Positions 44,434-53,176 of a stretch of 64,000 nucleotides of DNA are shown one piece after another (position 1 is the first letter of the stretch; every line of letters begins with the position of its first letter). Both the position numbers and the translations under genes were made by a program. This DNA comes from JAXMCI01 sp046349435 (GTDB lineage: Bacteria > Pseudomonadota > Alphaproteobacteria > Dongiales > Dongiaceae): the NCBI GenBank assembly GCA_046349435.1, contig JAXMCI010000005.1, positions 182,282 to 246,281 on the forward strand, given 5' to 3'. The notes under the pieces were generated by a model. The model saw nothing but the letters and a program-made list of their open reading frames with translations. It ran no database searches and had not been told where the DNA came from.

Positions 44434-45771
44434 CTACAGCCACTCGTCCTCGATGCGGTACCAGGCGTAGGCGGCGCGCTGGTAGAGGCGGCGCAGCGCC
44501 GGCAGCGGGAAGCGCGGCAGCGGCGTGGAGAGCAGCGGGCCGAAATCGACGCCGATGTCGCCGCCGATGCGGCGCGCCAGGTAGCGGCCGCTGAGCGTCG
44601 CCAGCGCGACGCCGCTGCCCATGTAGGCCAGCGCGTAGTGCACGGTGGGGTCGTCGGCGGTGCCGATATGCGGGTTGCGGTCGGCCGACAGGCAGACCCA
44701 GCCGCGCCAGAAGAACTCGACCTCGATGCGTCCGAGCGCCGGGAACATCTGGCCCAGGCGGCGCTGCAGCCAGGCCTTGGAGCGCTGGTTGCCGGCCGGC
44801 GTGTCGTGGATGCCGCCGCGCGCCCCGAACAGCACGCGGTTGTCGGGCAGCAGCCGGAAATAGAACAGCAGGTGGCGGCTGTCGTAGATGGTGAGCCCGG
44901 TCCGCCAGCCGGTGGCCTCGAGCTCGGCGGCGGTCAGCGGCCGGGTGACCACGATGCTGGAGAGCGCCGGCAGCAGCCGGCCGGCGAGATGGGGATGCAG
45001 CAGGTCGCTGGTGTAGCCGTTGGTGGCGACCACGACCTGCCGGGCGCGCACCCGGCCGCCCGGCGTGGTCAGCAGGTGGCGCTCGCCGTCGCGGCCCCAG
45101 GCGGTCACCGGCGAGCCGCCATGCAGCCGCGCGCCGTGGCGCCGGGCGGCGTGCGCCAGGCCGCGGGCGTAGCGCAGCGGATGCAGGCCGAACCCCTCGG
45201 CGTGGAGCAGCGCGCCATGCGCCTCGCGGCTGCGCAGCTGGGTGCGCTCGAGCTCGTCGCGCGACAGCAGCGTCGCCTCCAGCCCGAGCTCGCGCAGCTG
45301 GCGCTGGCGGTCCGCCATCGCCCGGAAGCGGCTCGGCCGGTGCGCCAGCTCGAGCCCGCCGGCGGCGGTCGGCTCGGCGTCGATCTGCTCCGATTCGATG
45401 AGGCCGGCCACGGTGCGCACCGCCTCGCGGCCCTGGCCGACGACGGCGCGCGCCCGCTCGATCCCCCAGCGGCGGATCCAGTCGCCGTGATCCTCCTTGC
45501 CGATCGAGGTCAGGCAGAAGCCGCCATTGCGGCCGCTGCAGCCCCAGCCGATGCGGTTGGCCTCCAGCACATGGGCGACGACGCCGAAGTCGCGGGCCAG
45601 GTGATAGGCGGTCGAGAGTCCGGTATAGCCGCCGCCGATGATCGCCACCTCGGCCTCGAGGTCGGTGGCCACCGGGTCGGCGCCGGCCACCTCCTCGCCG
45701 GCGGTGGCCGCCCAGTACGACCCGACATGCGGCGAGTCGGGGCGGCTGAGGTCGGTCGGGATGATCGCCAT
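44434..45771 (-). CDS. FAD-dependent oxidoreductase, gamma-glutamylputrescine/glycine oxidase type
   Basis: A 445-residue DAO-family flavoprotein. The Rossmann FAD motif is AEVAIIGGGYTGLSTAYHLA at about residues 39-58, followed by VLEANRIGWGCSGRNGGFCL, the pattern of PuuB/OrdL-like oxidases. Later blocks are VVVATNGYTSDLL, RLLPDNRVLFGARGG and LAYMGSGVALATLSGRYLA near the C-terminus. It probably oxidises an amine or N-substituted amino acid. It sits directly downstream of an amidase and a polyamine-type ABC transporter on the same strand, which points to polyamine or amide catabolism, but the substrate is unproven. The start MAIIPTDL at 45771 follows the amidase stop by 77 bases. Confidence 0.85.
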   Translation of the reverse strand: MAIIPTDLSRPDSPHVGSYWAATAGEEVAGADPVATDLEAEVAIIGGGYTGLSTAYHLARDFGVVAHVLEANRIGWGCSGRNGGFCLTSIGKEDHGDWIRRWGIERARAVVGQGREAVRTVAGLIESEQIDAEPTAAGGLELAHRPSRFRAMADRQRQLRELGLEATLLSRDELERTQLRSREAHGALLHAEGFGLHPLRYARGLAHAARRHGARLHGGSPVTAWGRDGERHLLTTPGGRVRARQVVVATNGYTSDLLHPHLAGRLLPALSSIVVTRPLTAAELEATGWRTGLTIYDSRHLLFYFRLLPDNRVLFGARGGIHDTPAGNQRSKAWLQRRLGQMFPALGRIEVEFFWRGWVCLSADRNPHIGTADDPTVHYALAYMGSGVALATLSGRYLARRIGGDIGVDFGPLLSTPLPRFPLPALRRLYQRAAYAWYRIEDEWL

Positions 45772-45848
45772 GGCGGGACTCCGGCCGGGGTGACGAGCGA
45801 CATTGCCCGAAGGCGGCGGGGTGCGCCAGCGCCGGGCGGGACGGTTTC

Positions 45849-47261
45849 CTAGAGCGGCGGTCGCCGCGAGAGATGCGGTGTCGCCGCCTCGAGCGCCGCG
45901 CCGATCGTCAGCACCGTCGCGTCGGCATGCGGCCGGCCGACGATCTGGACCGCGGTGGGCAGGCCCGAGGCGGCGAAGCCCGACGGCATCGACAGGGCGG
46001 GGCAGGCGCTGAACAGGTTGAAGGGGAAGGTCATCTCGTACTGGTGATAGCGGCCGGCCGCGTCGTCGAAGCCGAAATCGCCGTCGCTGACGCCGGTCGG
46101 CGGCGCCGGGATGGATGTCGTCGGGCAGAGCAGCGCGTCGTGGCTGCGGAACAGGGGCGCCAGCTTGCGCCACTGGGCGGTGCGGTCGCATTCCAGCTGC
46201 TTGAAGGAGACGGCGTCCATCTTCAGGCCCGCCTCGGCCATCTGCACCACGAACGGGTCCATGACGTCGCGCCAGCGTGCGAGATGCGGGCCGGCGATGA
46301 CCGCCGTGTAGACGTTCCAGTGGCGATAGCCGATGTCGTTGATCTCGCGGGTGAGGCCGAGCTCGACCTCCTCGACGATCGCGCCGCGGTCGCGCAGCAG
46401 CGCGGCGACCGCCCGCAGGTTGGCGGCGATCTCGGGGTCGACCGCGTAGTAGCCGAGGTCGGTGCTGAGCGCCAGGCGCAGCCCGGCGACCGAGCGCGGC
46501 AGGGGATCGGGGATCGCCGGCGCCGGCGGCAGCGAGGAGATGTCGTCGAGGTCCGGCCCCTCGGCGGCGCGCAGGAACAGCGCGGCGTCGGCGACGCTGC
46601 GCGCCAGCGGGCCGAAATGGCAGTAGCTGTCGAACTGGCTCGGCAGGATGTCGAAGGGAATGCGGCCGAAGCTCGGCTTGAGGCCGACGACGCCGCAGAA
46701 GGCGGCGGGGATCCGCACCGAGCCGCCCATGTCGCAGCCCTCGGCCAGCGGCACGCAGCCGGCGGCGACCGCCGCGCCCGCCCCGCCGGAGGAGCCTCCC
46801 GGCGTGTGGCCGAGGTTCCACGGGTTGCGGGTGACGCCCCAGAGGGTCGTCTCGGTGATGCCGGTGGCGGCGAACTCCGAGGTGGTGGTCTTGCCGACCA
46901 TGATCGCCCCGGCGGCGGCGAGCCGGCGCACCACCACCGCATCGTGGTCGGGGACCCAGTGCTCGAAGGCGCAGGAGCCCAGGGTCGTGCGCTTGCCGCG
47001 CGTCGGCGTCATGTCCTTGAAGGCGATCGGCACGCCGTGCAGCGGCCCGAGCGGCGCCCCCTGCATCACCGCCGCCTCGGCCGCGCGGGCGGCGGCGCGC
47101 GCCTCCTCGGGATAGACGAAGCAGAAGCAGTTGGCCTGCGGGTTGACCTCGGCGATGCGCGCCAGCACGTTGTCCATCAGCTCGACCGGCGACAGCTCCT
47201 TGCGCCGGATCCGGGCGGCCAGCGCGCTCGCCGGCTGGTAGGCGAGGTCGAGATCGGCCAT
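45849..47261 (-). CDS. Amidase-signature family hydrolase
   Basis: A 470-residue amidase with the Ser-cisSer-Lys triad: the lysine in VPIAFKDMTPTRGKRTTLGS, the Gly/Ser-rich signature GHTPGGSSGGAGAAVAAGCV and the nucleophile region CDMGGSVRIPAAFCGVVGLK. The C-terminal end CPALSMPSGFAASGLPTAVQ is typical of the family. It is likely cytosolic and hydrolyses an amide imported by the adjacent transporter. The ATG has GGGAGG five bases upstream, in the 10-base gap after the permease gene, so it is part of the transporter operon. Confidence 0.9.
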   Translation of the reverse strand: MADLDLAYQPASALAARIRRKELSPVELMDNVLARIAEVNPQANCFCFVYPEEARAAARAAEAAVMQGAPLGPLHGVPIAFKDMTPTRGKRTTLGSCAFEHWVPDHDAVVVRRLAAAGAIMVGKTTTSEFAATGITETTLWGVTRNPWNLGHTPGGSSGGAGAAVAAGCVPLAEGCDMGGSVRIPAAFCGVVGLKPSFGRIPFDILPSQFDSYCHFGPLARSVADAALFLRAAEGPDLDDISSLPPAPAIPDPLPRSVAGLRLALSTDLGYYAVDPEIAANLRAVAALLRDRGAIVEEVELGLTREINDIGYRHWNVYTAVIAGPHLARWRDVMDPFVVQMAEAGLKMDAVSFKQLECDRTAQWRKLAPLFRSHDALLCPTTSIPAPPTGVSDGDFGFDDAAGRYHQYEMTFPFNLFSACPALSMPSGFAASGLPTAVQIVGRPHADATVLTIGAALEAATPHLSRRPPL

Positions 47262-47271
47262 GGCGTCCTCC

Positions 47272-48093
47272 CTAGCGGCCCCCGGCCGAGCGCGCGTCGG
47301 CGGCGCGCAGGGACCGCAGCGCGATCACCACGACCCCGGCGGAGAGCAGCATGGAGAGCGTGGCGACGGCGTTGATCTCCGGCGTGATGCCGTGGCGCAG
47401 CGTGGCCCAGATCTGCATCGGCATGGTGTTCTCCTGGCCGGTGAGGAAGAAGGTGATGGCGACCTCGTTGAGCGACAGGGTCATGACCAGCAGCGCGCTG
47501 CCGAGCACGGCGTTGCGGATGCCGGGCACGGTGACCCGCCAGAAGGTCTGCCAGTAGCTGGCGCCGAGATCGAGGCTCGCCTCCTCGAGCCGCCGGTCCA
47601 GGCGGCGCAGCCTGGCATGGACCTGCGAGACGACGACCGGCAGCCAGCCGACCGTGTGGCCGACGATCACGGTGCCGAGCGACAGCGGCAGGTCGAAGCG
47701 CTTGACGGCGAGCAGGATGGCGAGCCCGGTGATCAGGCCCGGCACGATCAGCGGGATCAGCGTCAGCTGCTCGAGCAGCGCCGCGCCGGGGATGCGGTAG
47801 CGGTCGATGGCGAAGGCGAGCGAGACGCCGAAGGCGAGGGTCAGCGGCACCACCGCGGCGACCACGACCAGGCTGTTCCAGATCGAGCGGTGAAGCTCGC
47901 GGTCGGCGAGCAGCGCCGCGTACCAGCGCAGCGACAGGTCCTTCAGCGGGAAGAGCAGCAGGTCGGAGCCGTTGAAGGAGAACAGCACCAGCATGATCAT
48001 CGGCACGTAGAGAAAGACGAAGATGCCGGCGACGGCGGCGTGCAGCAGGGCGCGGGCGGCGCGGCCATGGCGCAGCGGCGCGGCTGCGGTCAC
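47272..48093 (-). CDS. ABC transporter permease, PotC type (polyamine-like)
   Basis: A 273-residue inner-membrane permease with about six helices. It has the BPD_transp_1/EAA loop (EEASLDLGASYWQTFWRVTV) typical of PotC/PotI, plus IFVFLYVPMIMLVLFSFNGS at the first helix and the later SLNEVAITFFLTG. It starts at a GTG overlapping the stop of the upstream permease gene by four bases. It would form the channel with the PotB-type partner and import spermidine/putrescine or a related cation. Confidence 0.88.
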   Translation of the reverse strand: MTAAAPLRHGRAARALLHAAVAGIFVFLYVPMIMLVLFSFNGSDLLLFPLKDLSLRWYAALLADRELHRSIWNSLVVVAAVVPLTLAFGVSLAFAIDRYRIPGAALLEQLTLIPLIVPGLITGLAILLAVKRFDLPLSLGTVIVGHTVGWLPVVVSQVHARLRRLDRRLEEASLDLGASYWQTFWRVTVPGIRNAVLGSALLVMTLSLNEVAITFFLTGQENTMPMQIWATLRHGITPEINAVATLSMLLSAGVVVIALRSLRAADARSAGGR

Positions 48094-48950
48094 GCGATCG
48101 CCCCGGCGCTGCGACGCTCGGCGAGCGTGCCGAGGCCGATGACGAGGAAGACGGCGGCGAGCACGAGCACGGCAAGGGCGCTGCCGAACGGCCAGTCATA
48201 GGCGCCGCCGAACTGGCTGATGATGACGTTCGAGACCATCAGGCCGCCCGGGCCGCCGAGCAGGGTCGGCGCCACGAAGTCGCCGAAGCTGAGGCAGAAG
48301 ACGAAGATCCCGCCGGTGATCACCCCGGGCAGGCTGAGCGGCAGGATGACGCGCAGCAGCGTGCGCCAGGGGGCCGCGCCGAGGTCCGAGCTGGCCTCGA
48401 GATAGGCGGGGTCGATCCGCTCCAGCGCGGTGTAGATCGGCAGGAAGGCGAAGGGCAGCAGGATGTAGATCAGGGTCACGCAGACGCTGAACTGGTTGTA
48501 GATCAGGAAGGAGAGCGGCTCGTCGACCAGGCCGGTCAGGGTCAGCGCGTTGTTGATCAGGCCGGTGCGGCCGAGGATCAGCTTCCAGACATAGGCGCGC
48601 AGCAGGAAGCTGGTCCAGAGCGGGGTGACGACGAGGAAGTAGAGCAGGTGCTGCCAGCGCCGCATCACGAAGCTGGCATAGTAGGCGAGCAGGTAGGCGA
48701 GCGGCAGGGTGCAGAGGGTGACGATCAGCCCGACCCGGGCCGAGACGTACAGCACGCGCTGATAGAGCTCGCCGGTCAGCGCGCGGCGGAAGTTGTCGAG
48801 GCTCGCCTCGTGGATGAACTCGAAGTCCTCGACCCGGTAGAGGCTGAACTCGAACACCTTGAGGTAGGGATAGACGAGGAACGCCAGCACGAAGAGCAGC
48901 GGCGGCGCCCAGACCAGGGCCGCCCGGGCCCAGCGCGACGAGAGGGTCAT
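48090..48950 (-). CDS. ABC transporter permease, PotB type (polyamine-like)
   Basis: A 286-residue inner-membrane permease with about six helices, including LLFVLAFLVYPYLKVFEFSL and the PotB-like YLLAYYASFVMRRWQHLLYF. The EAA-type loop is LEASSDLGAAPWRTLLRVIL, followed by FVFCLSFGDFVAPTLLGGPG, characteristic of PotB/PotH. It lies 55 bases downstream of the substrate-binding protein gene and overlaps the next permease gene. The ATPase subunit that would energise it is not found nearby. Confidence 0.88.
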   Translation of the reverse strand: MTLSSRWARAALVWAPPLLFVLAFLVYPYLKVFEFSLYRVEDFEFIHEASLDNFRRALTGELYQRVLYVSARVGLIVTLCTLPLAYLLAYYASFVMRRWQHLLYFLVVTPLWTSFLLRAYVWKLILGRTGLINNALTLTGLVDEPLSFLIYNQFSVCVTLIYILLPFAFLPIYTALERIDPAYLEASSDLGAAPWRTLLRVILPLSLPGVITGGIFVFCLSFGDFVAPTLLGGPGGLMVSNVIISQFGGAYDWPFGSALAVLVLAAVFLVIGLGTLAERRSAGAIA

Positions 48951-49005
48951 GAGCGCGCGAGCGCGGCCCCGGTGGGCGCCGCCGGTCCTTCGCCCGGAGC
49001 CGGTC

Positions 49006-50082
49006 TCACCCGGCCGAGGCCTTCACCTCGTTCCACACCTCGAGGTATTTCGCGCGCCGCGGGATGGCGTCCCAGAAATCGGTGGCCGGCAGCTGCGCGC
49101 CGCCTTCGTCCATCCGCAGGAACCCCCAGAGCTTGGGGTCGAGCTTGTCCATCTCGGCCTTCGCCGCGGGGTTGGTCACCCGGTAGAGGTTGACCTTGGC
49201 GATCAGCGCCTGGGCCGCGGGGCTGATCATGTAGTCGATGAAGGCGTGCGCCAGGTCGCGCTTGGCGGTGCCGCGCACCACCGCGTGCGAATCGGCCCAG
49301 GCCATCGCGTTCTGGTAGGCGGGCTGGCGGACATGGAAGCCCTTCTTCAGCAGCTCCTGGGTGACGTAGTCCCAGGAGACGGCGGCGACCACCTCGCCGC
49401 TGGCGAAGAGGTCGACCAGCTCGCCCGCCTGGTCCCAGTACTTGCGCACCAGCGGGCGCTGCTCCATCAGCTTCGCCTTGACCTTGCCGAGCTCCTCGTC
49501 GCTCAGGTTCCAGATGTTGGCGAAGCCCATCCAGCGGGCGACCTGCGCCAGGGTCGAGAGATCGTCCCACATGGCGATCTTGCCCTTGTACTTCGGGTCG
49601 AACAGCAGGTCGAAGTCGTTGCGGTCGGGGATCACGTCGGCATTGACGGTGACCGGGACCAGGCCCCAGTAGGTCGGCACCCCGTAGGTCGCGCCGTCGC
49701 GCTGCCAGTAGGCGAAGTCCTGGAAGCGCGGATAGAGCTGCTTGAAGTTCGGCAGCTTGCCCGTGTCGATCGGCTCGACGAAGCGCTGCTTGATCGCCTG
49801 CTGGGCGAAGGAGGTGACGATCACGACGAGGTCGTAGTCGCTGGCGCTGGCGGCCAGCTTGGCCATGTACTCCTCGTTCGAGCTGATCAGCGTGCGGTTG
49901 ACCGCCACGCCGGTCTCCTTGACGAAGCCGGCGATGATCTCGTCGGTGGCGTAGCCGTCCCAGGTCATCAGCCGCAGCGAGTCGGCGGCCCTTGCCCGTC
50001 CGGTGGCCATCGCGCCGAGCCCGGTGGCGCCGATCGCCACCCCTGCCGCCCTGCCCAGCAACGACCTGCGCGTCAGCCTCAT
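49006..50082 (-). CDS. Periplasmic substrate-binding protein, PotD type, Tat signal
   Basis: A 358-residue binding protein. The twin-arginine motif TRRSLLGRAAG followed by a hydrophobic segment and ARA suggests Tat export. The mature part starts DSLRLMTWDGYATDEIIAGF and contains KLPNFKQLYPRFQDFAYWQR and VPTYWGLVPVTVNADVIP, AYQNAMAWADSHAVVRG, all PotD/PotF-like. It is the first gene of a five-gene minus-strand unit (binding protein, two permeases, amidase, FAD oxidoreductase). The ligand is probably a polyamine or other amine; the family also includes opine and aminoethylphosphonate binders. Confidence 0.88.
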   Translation of the reverse strand: MRLTRRSLLGRAAGVAIGATGLGAMATGRARAADSLRLMTWDGYATDEIIAGFVKETGVAVNRTLISSNEEYMAKLAASASDYDLVVIVTSFAQQAIKQRFVEPIDTGKLPNFKQLYPRFQDFAYWQRDGATYGVPTYWGLVPVTVNADVIPDRNDFDLLFDPKYKGKIAMWDDLSTLAQVARWMGFANIWNLSDEELGKVKAKLMEQRPLVRKYWDQAGELVDLFASGEVVAAVSWDYVTQELLKKGFHVRQPAYQNAMAWADSHAVVRGTAKRDLAHAFIDYMISPAAQALIAKVNLYRVTNPAAKAEMDKLDPKLWGFLRMDEGGAQLPATDFWDAIPRRAKYLEVWNEVKASAG

Positions 50083-50211
50083 GGTCCTTCTCCCTGTCCT
50101 CCGGGGTCGCCGCCGTTCGGCGTTCGCCGGCGCGACTCTGACACGGAATTCGGCGCGGCTGTCAACCGCTCGCCGCGCCCGGACCGGCCGGGCGCGGGGG
50201 CCGCAGCGGCG

Positions 50212-51210
50212 CTACTGGCTGCGCCGCGAGAAGGACTCGGCGTAGGCGCCGTCGCGGAAGTTGACCAGGGGGTCGTCGGACAGCTCGATCCCGTCGGTGA
50301 CGAGGCCCGGCAGGAAGACGATCTTCTTCTCCGCCGCGGCGCTGTCGGCGACCGGCCGCTCGATGGTGAGCACGCCGAGATCGACCACCGGCCGATCCTC
50401 CGGCCAGGCCTGCGTCGGATCCTTCGTCTGGTCGCCGGCCGCGGCCAGCTGCGCCTTGAGATGGAAGGTCACCGGCCCGCTCTTCAGCCGCTCGGGCAGT
50501 TCCTTCACGAGGAAGTCCGGCGCCTGCTTCGCGGCGTCGGCCTCGGACAGGTGGACGAGCCGCTCGGGCACGATCATGTAGCGCACGGCCTGCCGCTGCC
50601 CGGCCTTGTTGACCAGGATGAAGGCGTCGAGGCCGTTGTACTGCTCGTCGGCGAAGCTGTCGGGCGTCGCCGCCGTCCGTGCGTTGGGCAGGAAGCGCGG
50701 ATGGCTGGCGATGAACTGGTCGAGCCTGGTCGGCTGCGGCGCCCCGGGCGGGCTGGCGGCGACCGCCAGGAAGAGGTCGCGGAACTCGTCGCCGGTGGCG
50801 ACCACGAAGACCTTCAGGGAGTTGGTCACCATGTCGGTCTCGCTGCCGTCCGGCAGGTGGTACTTGATCGCCAGGCCGTGCGGATTGGCGATCGGCGAGC
50901 CGTCGGGCAGGTTGGGCAGGCCGGACGCGTCGGAGAAGCGCACGGTGACCGGGATCGCGGCGCCGCCGAAGAGCGCCGCCCGGCTGAGGCCCGCCGCTTC
51001 CGGCGAGGCCTTGAAGCTGCCCTCCGCCATGACGCCCTTGGCATGGTTGGCGCGCAGCCCGGGATAGCGGCCGAAGGCCTTGTTGATCGCGTCGACCGCC
51101 TGGACCTCGGGCGGCGTGTCGTCGGCGGCCCTGGCCGAGGGGGCCCTGGCCGAGGCGGCGAGCATGCACGCAGCGACCGCCAGCCCTGTCGCCAGCCGAA
51201 TGAGCTTCAT
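50212..51210 (-). CDS. Periplasmic catalase-family peroxidase (SrpA type)
   Basis: A 332-residue haem protein with a signal peptide (MKLIRLATGLAVAACMLAAS). The catalase core is the short SrpA-like form: the distal histidine in LRANHAKGVMAEGSFKASPE, VTVRFSDASGLPNLPDGSPI, PHGLAIKYHLPDGSETDMVT, and VQYRF-like and C-terminal pieces are shortened. It probably removes hydrogen peroxide or organic peroxides in the periplasm. These proteins are often paired with a cytochrome b561 gene, which is absent here. The ATG has GGGAGAG eight bases upstream. It is monocistronic. Confidence 0.85.
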   Translation of the reverse strand: MKLIRLATGLAVAACMLAASARAPSARAADDTPPEVQAVDAINKAFGRYPGLRANHAKGVMAEGSFKASPEAAGLSRAALFGGAAIPVTVRFSDASGLPNLPDGSPIANPHGLAIKYHLPDGSETDMVTNSLKVFVVATGDEFRDLFLAVAASPPGAPQPTRLDQFIASHPRFLPNARTAATPDSFADEQYNGLDAFILVNKAGQRQAVRYMIVPERLVHLSEADAAKQAPDFLVKELPERLKSGPVTFHLKAQLAAAGDQTKDPTQAWPEDRPVVDLGVLTIERPVADSAAAEKKIVFLPGLVTDGIELSDDPLVNFRDGAYAESFSRRSQ

Positions 51211-51396
51211 CGATCTCTCCCACGATGGTCGGGCCGGCACTCCTGGCGGTCGCGCAGGTGGCGTGTCAAGCGTGGCCGCGCTCAAAGGCGCGTGACGGGA
51301 CCGCAGGCCGGGATCGGCAGATCCCGGAAGACTCCGTTTCTCAAACACCGCGCCAGTTTCGTAGGCTGGCCGCCTGGAGCTGCGAGGGGACGAGGG

Positions 51397-52533
51397 ATGG
51401 GCGATCTCGACGGGGTGCTGGTGGTGGCGATGGAGCAGGCCGTGGCCGCGCCCTACTGCACCTGCAAGCTGGCCGATGCCGGCGCGCGGGTGATCAAGAT
51501 CGAGCGCGCGGAGGGGGATTTCGCGCGCGGCTACGACCGGCTGGTGCATGGCGAGAGCTCCTATTTCGTCTGGCTCAACCGGGGCAAGGAGTCGCTCTGC
51601 CTCGACCTCAAGCAGGCGGGCGACCTGGCGCTGGTCGAGGCGATGCTGGAGCGGGCCGACATCTTCATCCAGAACCTCGCGCCGGGCGCCGCCGACCGGC
51701 TCGGGCTCGGCGCCGAGGCGCTCACCCGCCGCTTCCCGCGCCTGATCTGCTGCTCGATCTCCGGCTATGGCGAGGCCGGGCCGTATCGCGAGCAGAAGGC
51801 CTACGACATGCTGATCCAGGGCGAGAGCGGGCTGCTTGCCGTCAACGGCACCGGCGACGAGATGGCGCGGGTCGGCATCTCGGTCTGCGACATCACCGCC
51901 GGGATGACCGCCTACGCCGCCATCCTGCAGTCGCTGATCCAGCGCCAGCGCACCGGCCGCGGACGGGTCGTCGAGGTGTCGCTGTTCCACGCCATCGCCG
52001 ACTGGATGAACGTCCCCTACCTGCAGACCCGCTACGGCAAGCGGCCGCCGCCGCGCGTCGGGCTGCGCCACCCGACCATCGCGCCCTACGGCGCCTTCCG
52101 CTGCAGCGACGGCAAGCTGGTGCTGCTGTCGATCCAGAACGAGCGCGAATGGGCGCGGCTCTGCGCCGAGCTGCTGGGCCAGCCGGATCTCGCTGCGGAT
52201 CCGCGCTTCGCCAGCAACTCGGAGCGGGTGCGCAACCGGCCCGCGCTCGACGCCATGGTGGGCGCGGCGCTGGGCCGGCTGGAGCGCGAGGCGGCGATGG
52301 ACCTGCTGGGCCGCGCCGGCATCGCCTGCGGCCGCCTCTCCGACATGGACGACCTGCTCGAGCATCCGCAGCGCCGCACCGTCGCCGTCGAGACGCCGAG
52401 CGGCCCGGTCGAGATGATGGGCCCGGGCGCGCTCTTCCCGGGCGAGGTGGAACGCTTCGGCCCGGTGCCGGGCGTCGGGCAGCACAGCGAGGCGTTGCGC
52501 GCCGAGTTCGGCCGGCGGCCGGGCAAGCCCTAG
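51397..52533 (+). CDS. CaiB/BaiF-family CoA-transferase
   Basis: A 378-residue class III CoA-transferase. Blocks are VVAMEQAVAAPYCTCKLADA, GARVIKIERAEGDFARGYD, WLNRGKESLCLDLKQAGDLA, the catalytic-aspartate-type region YDMLIQGESGLLAVNG, and GRGRVVEVSLFHAIADWMN. It transfers CoA between acyl-CoA and a carboxylic acid; the substrate is unknown. It is transcribed toward the GST gene, and the two stop codons share the palindrome CTAG. The location opposite acyl-CoA dehydrogenase and MmgE/PrpD genes suggests a short organic-acid catabolic locus. Start at 51397 after GAGGGGACGAGGG. Confidence 0.88.
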   Translation: MGDLDGVLVVAMEQAVAAPYCTCKLADAGARVIKIERAEGDFARGYDRLVHGESSYFVWLNRGKESLCLDLKQAGDLALVEAMLERADIFIQNLAPGAADRLGLGAEALTRRFPRLICCSISGYGEAGPYREQKAYDMLIQGESGLLAVNGTGDEMARVGISVCDITAGMTAYAAILQSLIQRQRTGRGRVVEVSLFHAIADWMNVPYLQTRYGKRPPPRVGLRHPTIAPYGAFRCSDGKLVLLSIQNEREWARLCAELLGQPDLAADPRFASNSERVRNRPALDAMVGAALGRLEREAAMDLLGRAGIACGRLSDMDDLLEHPQRRTVAVETPSGPVEMMGPGALFPGEVERFGPVPGVGQHSEALRAEFGRRPGKP

Positions 52534-53171
52534 CCGGCGGGCGCCGGCCGGGTGGCGTGCATGGCCGGGCGGCTCGCCATGCGCTGCCACCAAGCGGCGA
52601 GGCCGGCCTGGCGACCCAGCGCCGCCGCGACCTCGGGAACCTGCAGGGCGTAGTCGAGCATCGGCGCGACATGCAGGTCGGCGAGGCTCGGCCGGTCGCC
52701 GCAGAGCCAGGCCGAGTCCGCCTTCAGCTCGGCCAGCGCGGCGAGGCAGGTCGGCAGCATCCGCCGGGCCGCCGCCACCCGGTCGGGATCGCCGGCCTCG
52801 CCGCGCCGCGGCTTCGAGACGAGCTCGACATAGAGGCCCCAGACGAGCTGCGGGTAGAGCTGCCCGTCGGCGATGCCGAGGAGCTGGTTCATCCGCGCCC
52901 GCTGGCGCGCCGTCGTCGGCTGCAGCGGCGGGCCGGGGAAGGCCTCGTCGACATAGCGGGTGATCGCGCCCGATTCGTAGAGCCGGAAACCGTCATGCTC
53001 GAAGGCCGGGATCCGGCCGAAGGGCTGCCGTGCCAGGTAGGAGGCCGGCGGCCCGCCGGGCGCGAAGACGTCGATCGGCACCAGCGCGTAGGCGACGCCC
53101 TTCTCCTCCAGGGCGAGGCGGGCGGCACGGACATAGACGCTGTAGTCCGCGCCGAACAGGATCGGCGCCAC
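52530..53171 (-). CDS. Glutathione S-transferase
   Basis: A 213-residue GST. The N-terminal thioredoxin-like domain begins APILFGADYSVYVRAARLAL, with the cis-proline region FGRIPAFEHDGFRLYESGAI (the conserved E-S that binds glutathione). The helical C-terminal domain contains WLCGDRPSLADLHVAPML, the N-capping/hydrophobic staple motif. The start is a GTG six bases after the MmgE/PrpD stop, so it is translationally linked to that gene. The likely role is detoxification or glutathione-dependent isomerisation in the same pathway. Confidence 0.85.
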   Translation of the reverse strand: MAPILFGADYSVYVRAARLALEEKGVAYALVPIDVFAPGGPPASYLARQPFGRIPAFEHDGFRLYESGAITRYVDEAFPGPPLQPTTARQRARMNQLLGIADGQLYPQLVWGLYVELVSKPRRGEAGDPDRVAAARRMLPTCLAALAELKADSAWLCGDRPSLADLHVAPMLDYALQVPEVAAALGRQAGLAAWWQRMASRPAMHATRPAPAG

Positions 53172-53176
53172 CGCGC

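Noticed and set aside
48949..51396. Long upstream extension of the CoA-transferase frame
   Set aside because: The region covers two well-supported minus-strand genes; the conserved protein begins only at 51397 with a good ribosome site.
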